This document shows, one piece after another, positions 1 to 12,500 of a DNA stretch of 64,000 bases. The DNA lies in assembly GCF_020520425.1 (NCBI RefSeq), contig NC_079489.1:83458810-83522809 (forward strand), in the 5' to 3' direction. This DNA is from Spinacia oleracea. Taxonomy: Eukaryota; Streptophyta; Magnoliopsida; Caryophyllales; Amaranthaceae. The notes under the pieces were generated by a model. That model saw only the letters and a program-made list of their open reading frames with translations. It was not told the origin of the DNA and made no database searches. Both the position numbers and the translations under genes were made by a program. The stretch's first letter is position 1. Each line of letters opens with the position of its first letter.

Positions 1-1147
1 AACATGTTGGTTGGGAACACTAGATTATTCTATATGATTGGGTTGGATCAATTGGTTGTTGTTCCCTTTCTATCTTTTCACTACTTTATAAGGGCGGAGG
101 ACCTTGTTTAGTAAGTTGAAACTCTATGCCCATATACAGGGTTGCTCATGGTTAAAGGAAAGGTTGGTTAAGTTGGAATGAGTCTTGATTGATGCTTTTA
201 TGATCACTTACTTAATTCCAAGATAAAAACAGTTGTGAACAAATGTGAATTGTCTGTCTTATGTAATGGTTGAGTCATAACGGAATCTCAATTTGTAAAT
301 CATGTAAAGTGAAACTGAATAGCAATAGCTTTAGACTGTGCACGTCTGAAGTGACGGACAAACAGGAGTTGGGGTTCATGGTGGTAGCCCATGGCCTTTA
401 ATTCGGACCGGATTGATCACCGTGTCCTATTTTTATTTAAACGTTCCTCGATATCGCAGGTCACTGAGGTTACGGAGTCGCGCCCGTACCTCGTCTTCCT
501 TAGTGAAGACTTCTGGATGGTCAACTCGGTCCATTGTCTATTTCAACTAAAATAATATTTTTGCTAAAAGTCTAGCCTAGTCTAGTCTGGTCAAGTATGG
601 TCGTCAAACTATCATGTTTTGTCTGCCCTTGTTTGTGTTCATTAGTATCATGTTAGGGTTGTTCGTTTAATAGAATCATGTAAGGATTATTATTGATTTA
701 GTATGTAGTACTCAGCTTTGCTGATTACGTGCTTTTGCTTGTGCATGTTGATCATGGCTATGCCTTATTGATCCTGTGATGACCCAATCTTTGGTGAGCA
801 GTCTCTAAGGATCAATAAGCATTGTCCATCTGCAGGTTTGAAGATGTTGCATCATTGGGATCGGGAATAGAGAGCTTGTATTTAGTTTTGATTTGCTAAG
901 TTGACTTGGGTTTGCTTAATTGGACTTTAAACTTGTCATACTATTTATATTTCCTTATTTTCGTTGGTTGATTTTTGGGACTAAACCTGTAATCGATTAT
1001 TTATAAACCTAAAGTTAGTTTTATGTTTTCCGCTGCAAAATTCTGAATAAGCCGTTACGTTTTCACACGGGCGATAATGCCTTGATAATTCTCTACGTTT
1101 ATATTAAAAGGTTATTTTAGAAAAGAGAGAATTGTCGGGGTGTTACA
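1..1147 (+). repeat. 5' LTR (right part) of the gypsy element
   Basis: This stretch matches the last 1147 bp of the LTR at 5616-8367. It ends in TGTTACA, directly before a primer-binding-like site. Differences from the 3' copy are at 322 (G versus A), 427 (C versus T) and 682 (A versus T). Confidence 0.9.
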
Positions 1148-1150
1148 AAG

Positions 1151-1163
1151 TGGTATCTAGAAG
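1151..1163 (+). other. Putative primer-binding site
   Basis: TGGTATCTAGAAGC begins three bases after the LTR end. It resembles the initiator-methionine tRNA primer site TGGTATCAGAGC used by most plant LTR elements but departs from it in the second half. Position and similarity are seen; function is inferred. Confidence 0.5.
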
Positions 1164-3037
1164 CTAAGGTTTTACTTTAATAAATTTTTAGGCGCCTAAC
1201 TATCTAGTTATTTAAAATAAAATTCTTAAAAATCGAGCTTCTATGATTATAGTGTTCAAAAATTGGTACTTTTTTTTGGGGGGCCGATTTCCTTTTATCT
1301 TGTTTGAAAGAACATAATATTTTTATTTAAATTCGAAATCAAATTATTTATTCAAGTTAAAGCGATACTTTCGAAATTTTTATTTTTCTTATTATTTATT
1401 ATTCAAAAAATGAGTACATTTTTTAAAGAAGTTCAAAAAAAAAAAAAAAATTTTAGTTGTTTCAAGATTTAGAATTCGTTATTTAGGAAATATAAACTTT
1501 TTCGAATTAATAACTTTATTTTCGAATTTATTCGCTACGCATTTCCTTAATTTATTTCACTTTATTTATTTTATATTTTTATTTATGTTATTATTCTATG
1601 TTATAATTTTCTTATATTATCGTCGTTTTACTTTGTTAATTAAATTATTTCAATGCTTTAGTTTATGAGAGATGGGTAGTATAAAAAGGGCATATAAGAT
1701 AGAATTATATGTGCATTAGTAGCTAGTCAATGATAAGAAGTTGATTGTTATGAACGTGCGTGTACTAAATGTTTAAGTGTTGCATTTAAATCTGCATTAG
1801 AGAGATTGTTTGATTCCATCGAACTTATTGCTTTATTGAACTTTGATTATGGTTTGGTTGGGAAATCGTTAGTGAGGCCTTAAGTTGTTTCTTTAAGGAA
1901 TAAAATATCCCTTTATGAAGAAAGTCGTGTTTGGATGTGAGTATTTTGCTAGATACAAGACCAACCCATCTTAATAAGAGAGACCATCATAGCACCCACT
2001 ACCTAACCAAAAATGCCATACCTAGAACTCAAATATAGGTTTAAAGACATGCATTCTGATGATGGAACACCAAAGTTGATTAAGTATGGGACTAGGGATG
2101 GTAGGTAGAGATATGACGTAGAGATCCTGACCACCATTATTGAGGTCGTAGAAAATGGGTTCAAGGAGGGTAGAAACTCATGGAGTCATGCTTGGGATGC
2201 AGTTATAGAAGAACCTATTAGAGTTGTAAATATCTAGAGGGAAATGATGTAACCGTGGAGAATGAGAATGTAGTGGTTGAGGCAAATAACCCTAACCCAG
2301 TGGCCCATGAGCCTACCATTGAGATTCCTAGTGAGTCGGATGTGGAACCTAAAGGTGATGGTGAGGTGGCAAGTGAGTCTCATCAAGATAAAGACATGAA
2401 AGAAGACTCATACTCGGAAGAAGAATTCGACGAATATTGAAGATCTAGATCTTACTCCACAAGTTTCCAAGGAAAGAATAGGTAGGCAAGATGCCTTAAA
2501 CATTTGAAGTTGTAATAGTTAGTTAGTTCTTTATGTTTTAAAGAATAAGTGGCATATCAGCAACGGTTTAAAGTTAAAGCAATAAGAGTTTGAGTTATTC
2601 TTTATTCTCTTCAAGGATATAATAAGCCTTTATAGAGTTAGCAATAGAAGTTAAAGTATTCATTTCCAGTTTGAGAGTTTCGTTATTCAACAACAATAGT
2701 TTATGTTTGTGTCGTAGAACCTTTATGTTAATTTGAGGACAAGTGCGTTATTATGGTTTAGAAATTGTTATTAACATTCTTTTGAGGAATAGAGTTAGAT
2801 TATTGATAATCCAAATGATCAAAAGTTTATTTTGGGCACGATGGGAATATTATTACTTATTTGTTGTGATTGAACTTCCATTCATTGGTTTTCAAATTGT
2901 ATGTCCTTGATAGGGATATTTTCTTGAATGAGTGACAATGATTGCTCTATTATTGGTGTACATTCTTGAATAAGTGTTTGTTGATGCGATCTCTATGATC
3001 AAATCTAAATTTCTTTCGTAGAGGGGACATATGAGTT
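1164..3037 (+). other. Gypsy element leader region, no recognisable domain
   Basis: AT-rich sequence between the primer-binding site and the gag fragment. It contains a short acidic reading frame at 2255-2440 (61 residues, rich in Glu, Asp and Ser) that I do not recognise. It may be a remnant of the element's upstream coding region or chance. Nothing else supportable is seen. Confidence 0.4.
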
Positions 3038-3505
3038 ATGTATCGTAGAGTAATTAATTTTAGGTCGCACACTAGAATGTCAAGCAATAGTGAGTTAGTT
3101 GCTACTATTCGCCTTTTGGCGGGAAGACTGGCTGAAGAGAGAACTGAGCGTCCTGATTCTACTGGGGACATGTTTGAGAGACTAACCAAAGTTAATCCAT
3201 CATACTTTAAGAAGCAAGCTGATCCTACCTTTCTAGAGAACTGGGTTAGAGAGTTTGAGAAACTGTTTGGGGATGTGAACTGTCTTGAGAACATGAGAGT
3301 GGGTCAAGTTGCACTGTACTTGGAAGATGAAGCTGATTTGTGGTGGAGAGAAAATGGGGTTAGACTTAGCGTTGTTGAGAGATTCAATTGGGATTCATTT
3401 GTTACCGTCTTAAGGAAAAAGTTTTATCCTCTTTTTATGAGAAAACAAAAGGCACAAGAATTCATAAACCTTAGGATGGGATTGGCTAAGTTTGTACAAC
3501 GCTAA
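3038..3505 (+). pseudogene. gag fragment (Ty3/gypsy capsid domain)
   Basis: An open stretch of 155 codons resembles the retrotransposon gag family (Pfam Retrotrans_gag). Visible hallmarks are a NPSYF start-like segment, a W-x-x-E-F-E-K-L-F motif, a segment rich in acidic residues followed by a WW pair, and W-x-x-F-x-x-x-L-R-K-K-F-Y-P at residues around 120-132. It ends at a stop about 20 residues later, before the nucleic-acid-binding zinc knuckle that should follow. The capsid fold alone would not make a functional element; proteins from other copies would be needed for mobilisation. Confidence 0.75.
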
Positions 3506-3577
3506 GATAGACGTACTGTGAAATTCAGAAAGTAAATTTAAGGAACCATATTGGAAGATTGACCTCGTATAGATGTT

Positions 3578-4260
3578 TTGAGAAGTCCAAGAACCTTTAG
3601 TTATTTCTGTAATGCAAGTGAGGACTTGATGAACAAGAAGTGTGAACTATTTTTCGATAGTGTGTTAGAGGTTAGTAAAGAAGTTAGAGTGAAAATCGAG
3701 GATGTTACCTTTGTGAATGGATTCATTGATGTGTTTCCGAGTGAAATTGCGAGTATGTCACCTGCTAGAGCCTTTGAGTTCATTATAGAGTTAAATCCTG
3801 AAACGACACCTATATCCAAGGAACCTTATAGCATGACACCTCCTGAAATGAGCTAATTAGGACACAGTTGTAAGAGTTGTTTGGTCAAGGAATATATTAG
3901 GCCTAGTGCATCACCGTGGGGAGCTCCTGTGTTGTTTGTTAAGGAGAAAGATAAGAGTATGGAATTATGCATCGATTTTAGGGAGCTAAACACCATCAAT
4001 AACAAGTATCCCTTGCCTAGGATAGATGACATATTGGATCAATTGAATTGGGCGAGTGTGTTCTCGAAGACTGATTTGCGTTTGAAGTACCACCAATTGG
4101 GAATAGCTGATAAGGGTCTAAGACCTCATTAGGATTTGTCATTGTCATTATGGGTTTTAGAGTAACGTCTTTTGGGTTAACCAATGCACCTGCATTAATT
4201 ATGGATTTGATGAATGAGATTTTCTACGAATTCCGAATTAAGTTCGTTATGATGTTATTA
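3578..4260 (+). pseudogene. Protease-RT linker and reverse transcriptase fragment
   Basis: Two frame-disrupted pieces cover the N-terminal part of a Ty3/gypsy reverse transcriptase. The first (to 3856) has the typical FIDVFPSE and ELNPETTPISK-like linker. The second (3881-4132) has [18 protein letters not shown], then [16 protein letters not shown] and FSKTDL motifs, where the first catalytic Asp lies. A stop falls at 4132, and a further piece (MGF, FGLTNAP-like) reads in another frame to about 4260. The YxDD-bearing core is not intact. No RNase H was recognised downstream. Confidence 0.8.
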
Positions 4261-5029
4261 ATGATATCCCCATTTATGCAAGGAATGAGAAAGAGCATGA
4301 CAAACACTTGAGGATTACTTGGAGACGCTTAGGAAGAATCTAGTTTTATTAAATGAAGTATACAAATCTTGAAGTCATATGTGTATAAGTGACACCGACA
4401 GAAAAGTGAAGGACTAAATTGATTGAGAACTATGTTACGTAAGGGAATAAATTTAAGAGAAGATTTGAGTGGTCCAGGATCGTTGGAAATCATTGTTGGC
4501 TGGAAAAGATGAAAAGAAATACATGAATTGGTGCAAGAGCTAAGAGTTAAGCCCAAAAGTTATACACCCATGAAAAGTGTAATGAGGTTCGGTATCAAGG
4601 AAAGGTTGAACAGAAGGAGTTTCTGTAGATCATGCTAAGATTCAAGCTGTGAGTGAGTGACCTACTCCAAAGAACGTGTCCGATACTTGAAGTTTTATAG
4701 GCCTAGATGACCATTATAGGAGGTTGTGAAAGACTTTTGGAAGAAAGCAAAACCAATGACCAACTTGTTGAAAAAGGAATCGAAATTCAAGTGAAGTGAG
4801 AAATGTGAGGAAGCTTTCTAGATTTAGCTGTTGTCGCGTCAATTGAAACCTTATAAGGCTAATTACCAAACCCATGACCTAGAGTTAGCTGTTATGGTGT
4901 TATCTACGAATATTTGGAGACATTACCTTTATAGGGCAACATATAAGATCCTTACCGAGAACAAAAGTCTGAAATTTTGGCAATAAGGTCCAGTTGAATC
5001 TTGGGGACAACATTGAAAATGAATATTTC

Positions 5030-5262
5030 TTTCCGCCCTGCAACCGATAGACAGATTGAGATTACTAACGGAATTTATGTTGAAAACCTGTGTTATTGAC
5101 TCTAAGGGTAATTGGGAAAGCCACCCAGGTTCGATTGAATTTTCGTGCATCAATAGTTACCATGCAAGCATTACGATGTCACCTGTTGAGGCATTGTGTG
5201 GAAAGAAGTGTAGAAATCCCACTTGCTATGATTTTAGTGGAAATATAGCTTTGGGGGCATGA
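5030..5262 (+). pseudogene. Integrase fragment of the gypsy element
   Basis: Decayed sequence whose frames spell pieces of the integrase core. Around 5040 is RPATDRQIE, matching the conserved HPQTDGQ(S/T)E that carries the catalytic Glu region. At 5150-5215 are NSYHASI, MSPVEALCGKKCRNP. Several stops interrupt it. About 0.8 kb between the RT and integrase pieces (4260-5030) has no recognisable domain. Confidence 0.7.
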
Positions 5263-5600
5263 TTCGTTGAAGTAGAAATATCCAAAGTCATTCCCTGGGG
5301 TGAGTTACGAGGGCGTAACTCGTTTTCTTTAAGGGGGTAGAATGCGATAGAAATTCGCGCTTTTTACCTATTTTATGGAATTTTTATGCATTTTATTGCT
5401 TATTTTAGCAAATTTTACAAGTTAATGCAAAGCAAATAGATTCTCCGCATAAGAAAAGGTGTTCATGAGTAACACAAATAGCTTTGAGTTGGCAAAAGAG
5501 TGCACATCGGTGGCACAAGTACTTCTCTAGTAAGAATAAGTTAAAAGCTTTTGGGAAAAATGCGGGAAATTTCGTGTCAAGTTTCGGGACGAAACTTCTT

Positions 5601-5615
5601 TTAAGAGGGGTAGAT
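5601..5615 (+). other. Polypurine tract
   Basis: TTAAGAGGGGTAGAT lies immediately before the 3' LTR start (TGTAATCC at 5616). It is the expected place and composition for the plus-strand primer. Confidence 0.7.
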
Positions 5616-8367
5616 TGTAATCCCCCGTAAATTTATAAATTTTATTAAATATATTTTAACGTATATTATTTATAATTAAATAGAATTTATGAAGTTTAGT
5701 AATAAATATATATTTAACGTAATTTATTTTTATACGTTCTAAATATTTCAACGATTTATGAAATCAAAAAAATAATTTTAGAATTTTATGTTGAAAAGAA
5801 TTTGAATTGCGAAAACACGTTCGATTGAATTTGGAAAACAATATTAACTGGTTTTGGATTCAAACAAACTCAATTCTAATCCTAGCCCAAATTGACAAAG
5901 CCCAAAACAAGAAAACCCATATTATCAACCCATAATTCAACTTCACGTAAAATCAAGAAAGCCAAAAACCCTCTTCTCTCCTCTCCTCCAATTCACGTGA
6001 AAAGCAAGCAAACTCTCTCTCTGCTTCAGCCACCGCCGCCCTCCTTGCTGTTGTCCCTCACGCCGCCGGCCAACCACCTCAGACGCTCCTCCTCCGTCGC
6101 GTGCAACCTTCCTCGCCGGTAACTTCTTCTTCCTCCTTTTCTCCTTCGGTTTTCCTTCTCCCTTTCGTTCTCTCCTCCTTAATGCTTGTGTTCATTTGTT
6201 GCGACAGCCACCTGCACCCCGTCGCTGCCGCCAACCAACCAGCACCGGCCGTTGGCCCCTTCCCTTCTCCTTCGCGAAGCATCAACACTCCTCCTTTTCT
6301 TTCTCCTCTGCGTGCGTTTCCTCCTGCTTGCACCACCAGCCACCTTCGGTCACCCTGCTGCGCCACCACCCATCGCCGCGCTGCCACTGTGGCATCGCCG
6401 TGCCGCTGCACCAACCGCCGTCAGCTCTTCCTCCCTTCACTTTTTGGTTCACTCCTAACCCTAAGCTAATTTAATGTTTTAATTATGTTTAATTAATTTA
6501 ATTTATGTTTTCTTGAATTAAATTTTATAGTTTTATAATTTAATTATGAATTTCAGATTATATGTTTTGCATAATCAAATTATTAATTTTCAGATTATGT
6601 AATTGAATTGGAATTTGAATTTTAATTATTTAAAGCATGAAATTTTAAGGTTTTAAAGGTTTAATAGTTTTGAAATCATGGTAGAATGATTATAAATTAT
6701 TAAAGTTATTGTTTTTATGATTTCAAAGTTTTGGGAGTAGTTTGAAATTAGTTATATTGCTGAAAATTTAAAGTATGATGTTTGCGAAGAGTTTTCAACG
6801 AATTTCAATAATTAATATAATAATTATGATGCTAGGAAACCAAATATTCAAGTTTCGATATTGAAAAATGTTCTAATTATGTTTAGGAAGGGTTTGAAGC
6901 TCCCTAATGTTGTTGAAAATTCAATATGAATTGATATGAGTCTATATTGGTTGTTGTTAGGTGGAGAATTCTCCGTAGGCGACTTTTGAATTATTAAAGT
7001 GGTCTTGCAGTTTGTTTACACAAGGTACGTACATACCTGCGTGCTTGGAATGTGTGCTAATTGTTGAAATCATGTTGATATTATTGTTGAACTTGGTGAT
7101 GTTGATATTATAGACAAACTTGGTTATATGGAATGTGCATGTTTAATACTGTTGGACAAACTTATTGAACTTATTTTGCACTATAAGAACTGTAACATGT
7201 TAGTATGGATGTTTGATACAAACATGTTGGTTGGGAACACTAGATTATTCTATATGATTGGGTTGGATCAATTGGTTGTTGTTCCCTTTCTATCTTTTCA
7301 CTACTTTATAAGGGCGGAGGACCTTGTTTAGTAAGTTGAAACTCTATGCCCATATACAGGGTTGCTCATGGTTAAAGGAAAGGTTGGTTAAGTTGGAATG
7401 AGTCTTGATTGATGCTTTTATGATCACTTACTTAATTCCAAGATAAAAACAGTTGTGAACAAATGTGAATTGTCTGTCTTATGTAATGGTTGAGTCATAA
7501 CGGAATCTCAATTTGTAAATCATGTAAAGTGAAACTGAATAACAATAGCTTTAGACTGTGCACGTCTGAAGTGACGGACAAACAGGAGTTGGGGTTCATG
7601 GTGGTAGCCCATGGCCTTTAATTCGGACCGGATTGATCACCGTGTCTTATTTTTATTTAAACGTTCCTCGATATCGCAGGTCACTGAGGTTACGGAGTCG
7701 CGCCCGTACCTCGTCTTCCTTAGTGAAGACTTCTGGATGGTCAACTCGGTCCATTGTCTATTTCAACTAAAATAATATTTTTGCTAAAAGTCTAGCCTAG
7801 TCTAGTCTGGTCAAGTATGGTCGTCAAACTATCATGTTTTGTCTGCCCTTGTTTGTGTTCATTAGTATCATGTTAGGGTTGTTCGTTTAATAGAATCATG
7901 TTAGGATTATTATTGATTTAGTATGTAGTACTCAGCTTTGCTGATTACGTGCTTTTGCTTGTGCATGTTGATCATGGCTATGCCTTATTGATCCTGTGAT
8001 GACCCAATCTTTGGTGAGCAGTCTCTAAGGATCAATAAGCATTGTCCATCTGCAGGTTTGAAGATGTTGCATCATTGGGATCGGGAATAGAGAGCTTGTA
8101 TTTAGTTTTGATTTGCTAAGTTGACTTGGGTTTGCTTAATTGGACTTTAAACTTGTCATACTATTTATATTTCCTTATTTTCGTTGGTTGATTTTTGGGA
8201 CTAAACCTGTAATCGATTATTTATAAACCTAAAGTTAGTTTTATGTTTTCCGCTGCAAAATTCTGAATAAGCCGTTACGTTTTCACACGGGCGATAATGC
8301 CTTGATAATTCTCTACGTTTATATTAAAAGGTTATTTTAGAAAAGAGAGAATTGTCGGGGTGTTACA
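5616..8367 (+). repeat. 3' LTR of the gypsy element (2752 bp)
   Basis: The LTR starts TGTAATCC after the polypurine tract and ends GTTACA, giving the usual TG...CA ends. Its right 1147 bp duplicates the left edge of the window. A CT-rich and then GC-rich block (about 5990-6460) contrasts with AT-rich sequence on both sides; it resembles a transcribed leader, but no start site can be fixed. Several 60-120-codon frames in this block overlap on both strands and are best treated as compositional artefacts. Confidence 0.9.
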
Positions 8368-8668
8368 TAAGCGAAAAAAGGATGCAATGAAAATACCAAC
8401 AGAAAAAGGTCCTTTAGTGACGGAGACATCATCTGAACCAGAAACCAAGTTGATTGTTAAAGATACGACCTCCATGCTTTCTCAATTTGATAAGCTCAAT
8501 ATCCATGAAAATCATGAAGTACCAAAATCAACAGAAATAGCTTCTTTAGGGACAGAGGAATCATCTGAACCATTAACCAATTTGATTTTAGAAGATACAT
8601 ACTTCATGGTTCGCCAAACTAATAATTTTGAATTGAAGAGTTTTAGAAATTTTCTTCATTTTCTGTGA
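8368..8668 (+). pseudogene. Unrecognised host ORF cut off by the LTR
   Basis: Directly after the LTR end an open frame runs about 100 codons to a stop at 8668. It is rich in Lys, Glu, Ser and Thr. It contains two similar blocks, roughly ETSSEP-x-T-x-LI-(V/L)-(K/E)-DT and EESSEP-x-T-x-LI-L-EDT, spaced about 45 residues apart, which suggests an ancient internal duplication. The frame remains open right up to the retrotransposon boundary, so it may be the 3' part of a gene interrupted by the insertion. I do not recognise the family. It could equally be a fortuitous ORF. Confidence 0.35.
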
Positions 8669-9189
8669 GATAGAAACTGCTTCTCATGATCGTGGATGAT
8701 AGGAGTATGAAAGTGGGGTATTTTTAATGCATTTATTTTTATTGAATAATTTAATTAAAGAAAAAAAAAACTTTGAGGTCAGCACAATCAACGGTTTAGA
8801 TTAGTCAACTTTATTTCAATGGTTGAGATTTAATACATTATAGTGAATACCATTTTATTGTAGCTATTGTAAAATCTTCCCCCTAATATTATGCTAAAAG
8901 ATTTTCTGAAAAATATTAGAATTAGAAAATTTTTGGCTTGTTCATGAGCTTTGAGCCGATCATAAGGTTGTTCAGGCTTGACTCGTTAAGAACTCGAGCC
9001 GATCTTTGACCAAGCCGAAAATTAAATAGTTCACGAGCAGGCAGTTCACAAGTAGGCTCGAGCCTCAACTCATTAACAATCGTAGTTATGATTTATGAGA
9101 AAGTGGCTTAAAATAAGGTGAAGAGAACGTTGTGCCGGTAAGGTGGTAACTTGTTTTCGGTTCGAGGAGCGCGAGATACCCCGCCACTC
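8669..9189. other. Intergenic region upstream of the importin gene
   Basis: AT-rich sequence. At about 8938-9065 there is a stretch with repeated GAGCC/GGCTCG-type words (TTCATGAGC, CTCGAGCC, GGCTCGAGCC), reminiscent of the termini of a dispersed DNA repeat. Only one end is clear. No gene was seen. Confidence 0.35.
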
Positions 9190-9541
9190 GTATCCTCTGA
9201 TTGCTACGGATTGGAGCACTATAATAAGAGAGAGAGAGTGATGTTGCCGGGATTTGCTACATTTCAAAAAGCAATTCCCTAGCTTCCTACCTTCAATAAA
9301 CCCTAGTGAACCTCCAAAAGCAGCTGGTAAAACTATCTTCATCTCTCTCAATTTAAAATCTCTCGCTATTTCCAGATTACAATTACTACTAAGTCGATTC
9401 AACTTGTAATAAGTTTTTTTTGTTTCGATTAATTTTTTTAAAAAAAAAATTGATATAGGAAATGCTGAGTTTTCTGATTTTTGTTTTGTTGTTGAAATGA
9501 TTTAGGAATAGTTTGCTGCGATTTTTTGGTGAATTTCAGCT
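9190..9541 (+). promoter_or_regulatory. Importin-9 promoter and 5' leader with probable 5'UTR intron
   Basis: A TATA-like TATAATAAG at about 9219 is followed by a GA run (9227-9239). A telo-box AAACCCTAG lies at 9298-9306; this element is frequent in leaders of plant genes for translation and nuclear transport. A likely 5'UTR intron starts at 9327 (CAGCTG then GTAAAA) and ends at 9539 (GAATTTCAG), two bases before the ATG. The elements are seen; transcription start and splicing are inferred. Confidence 0.5.
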
Positions 9542-12500
9542 ATGACGAACGCGATTGATCTTGATCATGATCAACAATGGCTTATCAATTGTTTGAATGC
9601 TACACTTGATACTAATCAGCAAGTTCGTTCTTTTGCTGAAGCGTCACTCAATCAAGCGACACTTCAACATGGTTGGCTATCTCTCTTTCTCTCTTCTTCT
9701 TTCTGTATTACGGTTCAAAATCTACGCCCTCGGTTTGAAGTTACAGAATAATTGTTGTATTATTAGTTCAAATTACCCTATCAATGTAACCATTATTCAG
9801 GACGGATTGAGTTGAAAATTAACTTAGATGACCTTATTATGCCATTCATTAGTAATTTGACTTAATATGTCACTCCGGTTGGTGTAATTCCTTTGATGTT
9901 ATTATTGGTATCAGTAAGGAGAAGCTATTTAAATGCTCAAAATCTCGGTAGTTAAAAAAAGGCCTATCTTTTCATGATGGCTTAATTTGTTCTTTGGCTT
10001 GGTACTGTTCTTGCTCATGGTTTTGTAAATTGCATTGGTTTGATTTAAAAATCATTAGGTGGTGCTTTCAATAGCTGCCTACTAAGATGGTATTCAGATA
10101 GCTTCCTACTCAAATCATTTGTAATTGAAAGATTTGGTTGGAGTAAAGTTCTTTATTGAACTTAACATTTGAATAGAACAGGTGTTAATGATGGTTATCA
10201 AATATGGAGGTTGATTAGAACAATTACCTTGTAATTAATCTTTTGCAGTATGAGGGTCGAGCGTGTCCATTTTCAGCATAGTCGATACTTGGTACTCTAG
10301 TCACTAGTAAACAAGAATATGAATGTGTTAAAGACTTCTTCTTCTTTGTCATCATGAAGTTTTAGATTTCCTGGTTGCGTTACAAAATGATATTCTATTT
10401 GAAACACTATTTGAAATAATCTTTTTGCAACCATAGGATAAAGCTTAAAGAACCTCTTTAGTCTCTAATTGTATGGGTAGTGTTGTGTAATTTAAGTTTT
10501 CCTTACCTTGCCCTATGTGGGATATTTATCAGTTCCATCGGGGTGATGTACAATACAATATCAAAAGAGGAGTTTTCTACAAGTTATTTATTATGTGCAT
10601 CAAGGAAGTGGATTTGTACCCATCCAATGATGGGATCCATATTCGTTTGTTGTTCAATTACTTTGTGTAATACACGTTAGGTGTGTCATAACTCGTAAGA
10701 GACTGATTTTTTGGGGGCAAAGGTGATGCTTGGAGAGGTATGGTGAAATCTTTTAGAGTGAAGCCTCCCTTCTCATCATATTTAGGATCAAGTACATGTC
10801 ATATCATTCAAATGCTTAGAGTTCATGTCACCTGGTCTTCGTAGAGGAGTGTGTATAACTGTATACATATATTGATGTAGTTTTCAGTAAAAAGAGCTGG
10901 ACTTTTAGTTCAAAAGTATTGCACCCTATCCCTTTGCAGTTTGCACCTTAGCATTTAGTTGCTTTCTCATGTTCCTGGTGGCTGTTGATCTAATCACTTT
11001 CGTAATTTGTGTTTTTATATTACTTGTATAGTGCCTTGCGAATGATCTTTGTGCAGATTCAATATTATTAGACGTAGCCAAACTTTAATGATGCTCTTGA
11101 AATGTCTATCTCGAAGTATGACTCCTGAGTCCTGACCAAATTTGTAGGATACAATCATTTTGAAATTTAAAGGTATACCTAGTGCTCTAGAAGCAAGCAT
11201 CAAAGTTACCATCAAGATGTATACTTTCGTATGAAGTGGATGCTGATATAATGACACTTTAAAAGGAGTTTTTATGTATGTGCATGTGTGTCAGTTACAT
11301 AAGGTTGCTAACCTGCTAGTTCATTAGTTCATTGTGCCTATTCATTGTGCGGATTATCTAAAGGAGAGTTAGGCTTTCAAGACCCAGGCTTTATCACAGA
11401 CTTTGTCACAGGATTACAAAAACTCATTTTCTTGCTTAAACAAAACTTTTATCCTAATCAATTGCAGGTGTATGGAAATATTGAAACCCTGGCTGATTTA
11501 CATAACGTGTCTACTAAATTACAAATTCGTTACTTTTCTTCCTGTGGCATACAAATAAACTGATTACATTGTAATTCTTTTTCTACCCCCTTCGTTTTAT
11601 TTTAGCGCATGAATTATTGAATTATACTAGCTGATGCAAATTGCAAACCACTGATTGTTTACCCTTCTTAATATTCATAGGCTTTGGAAGTGCGCTGGCT
11701 AAAGTTGCTGCAAACAGGGAATTGCCAATGGGACTGCGCCAAATATCCTTTCTTGACTGCTACCCTCTCTCTTACTTGCTCATTTATTCTTTCTTTTTCT
11801 GCTGTGATTGTGGCGTAGGTTATTGCTGATTTTATTGAAGTGGAATTTTTAATTTGTTTATTTGTTTTCTTCAAAACTACAATAAAAAACCAATCACTTC
11901 CTCTTTGTATTTTTTTTATTTTCATGACTTACATGTAAATCCTATTGCATTATCTTGGAGGCTTTGACATGTTTTACCTAGCTGCAGTTCTTTTGAAGCA
12001 GTTTATCAAAAAACATTGGGATGAGGATGACGAGGATAACTTTGAGCATCCTGTTGTTGCATGTGATGAGAAGGTGTCCCTCAATCTCCTACCCTCCTCT
12101 GCTGGAATTCTTTCCTGTTGTTTGTTTGAAAGTAGTATGCTTGGTCACTGAAGACTTCCAATGGTCTCTTACATTTCAAAACCTTGATAGTTTTTCCATC
12201 ACCCGCTTAACTTTGAACTCACCCTGAAATTACTATCTAAGGGTTTGTTGTTTATTTATTATTGCAAATCTGTATAGGTGTTTACCTTTCTTCATTTTTG
12301 TACATGTTGCCTTGACTTGACTTTTCTTCTTTTCCACGAGGAAAGAATTGGTACAAATGTAAAGGCTGAAGAGAGAAACTAGAAAGGTTGTCTTTGTTTT
12401 ACAATTTACTCCCCCGTATCAATTTAATCGCGATACCAGACAATACATAGAGTTATAAGAGATAAGTTGTGGTTGGCTTATAAATACATAAGAAACAACA

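Larger units (their letters stand above)
1..8367 (+). mobile_element. Ty3/gypsy LTR retrotransposon, 5' end outside window, probably non-autonomous
   Basis: Positions 1-1147 repeat at 7221-8367 with a constant offset of 7220 and no indels, which identifies two LTRs flanking a 4.47-kb interior. The interior has, in order, a primer-binding-like site, a gag fragment, a reverse transcriptase fragment and an integrase fragment, all sense. The order RT before integrase is the Ty3/gypsy order. A full autonomous element of this type normally needs roughly 4.5 kb of uninterrupted gag-pol; here all domains are short, separated by stops and missing large parts. I counted only three substitutions between the two visible 1147-bp LTR portions. 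The target duplication cannot be checked because the left flank is outside the window. The lineage could be chromoviral (Tekay-like); this is not certain. Confidence 0.88.

Noticed and set aside
6079-6474. Several overlapping 90-120-codon frames on both strands inside the gypsy 3' LTR
   Set aside because: They overlap each other in different frames within a CT/GC-rich block, have low-complexity composition and no recognisable domain. LTR leader sequence explains them.
11743-11829. Read-through of importin exon 2 to a stop at 11829
   Set aside because: It departs from the conserved importin sequence right at ATATCCTT, and the AT-AC intron restores the conserved block.
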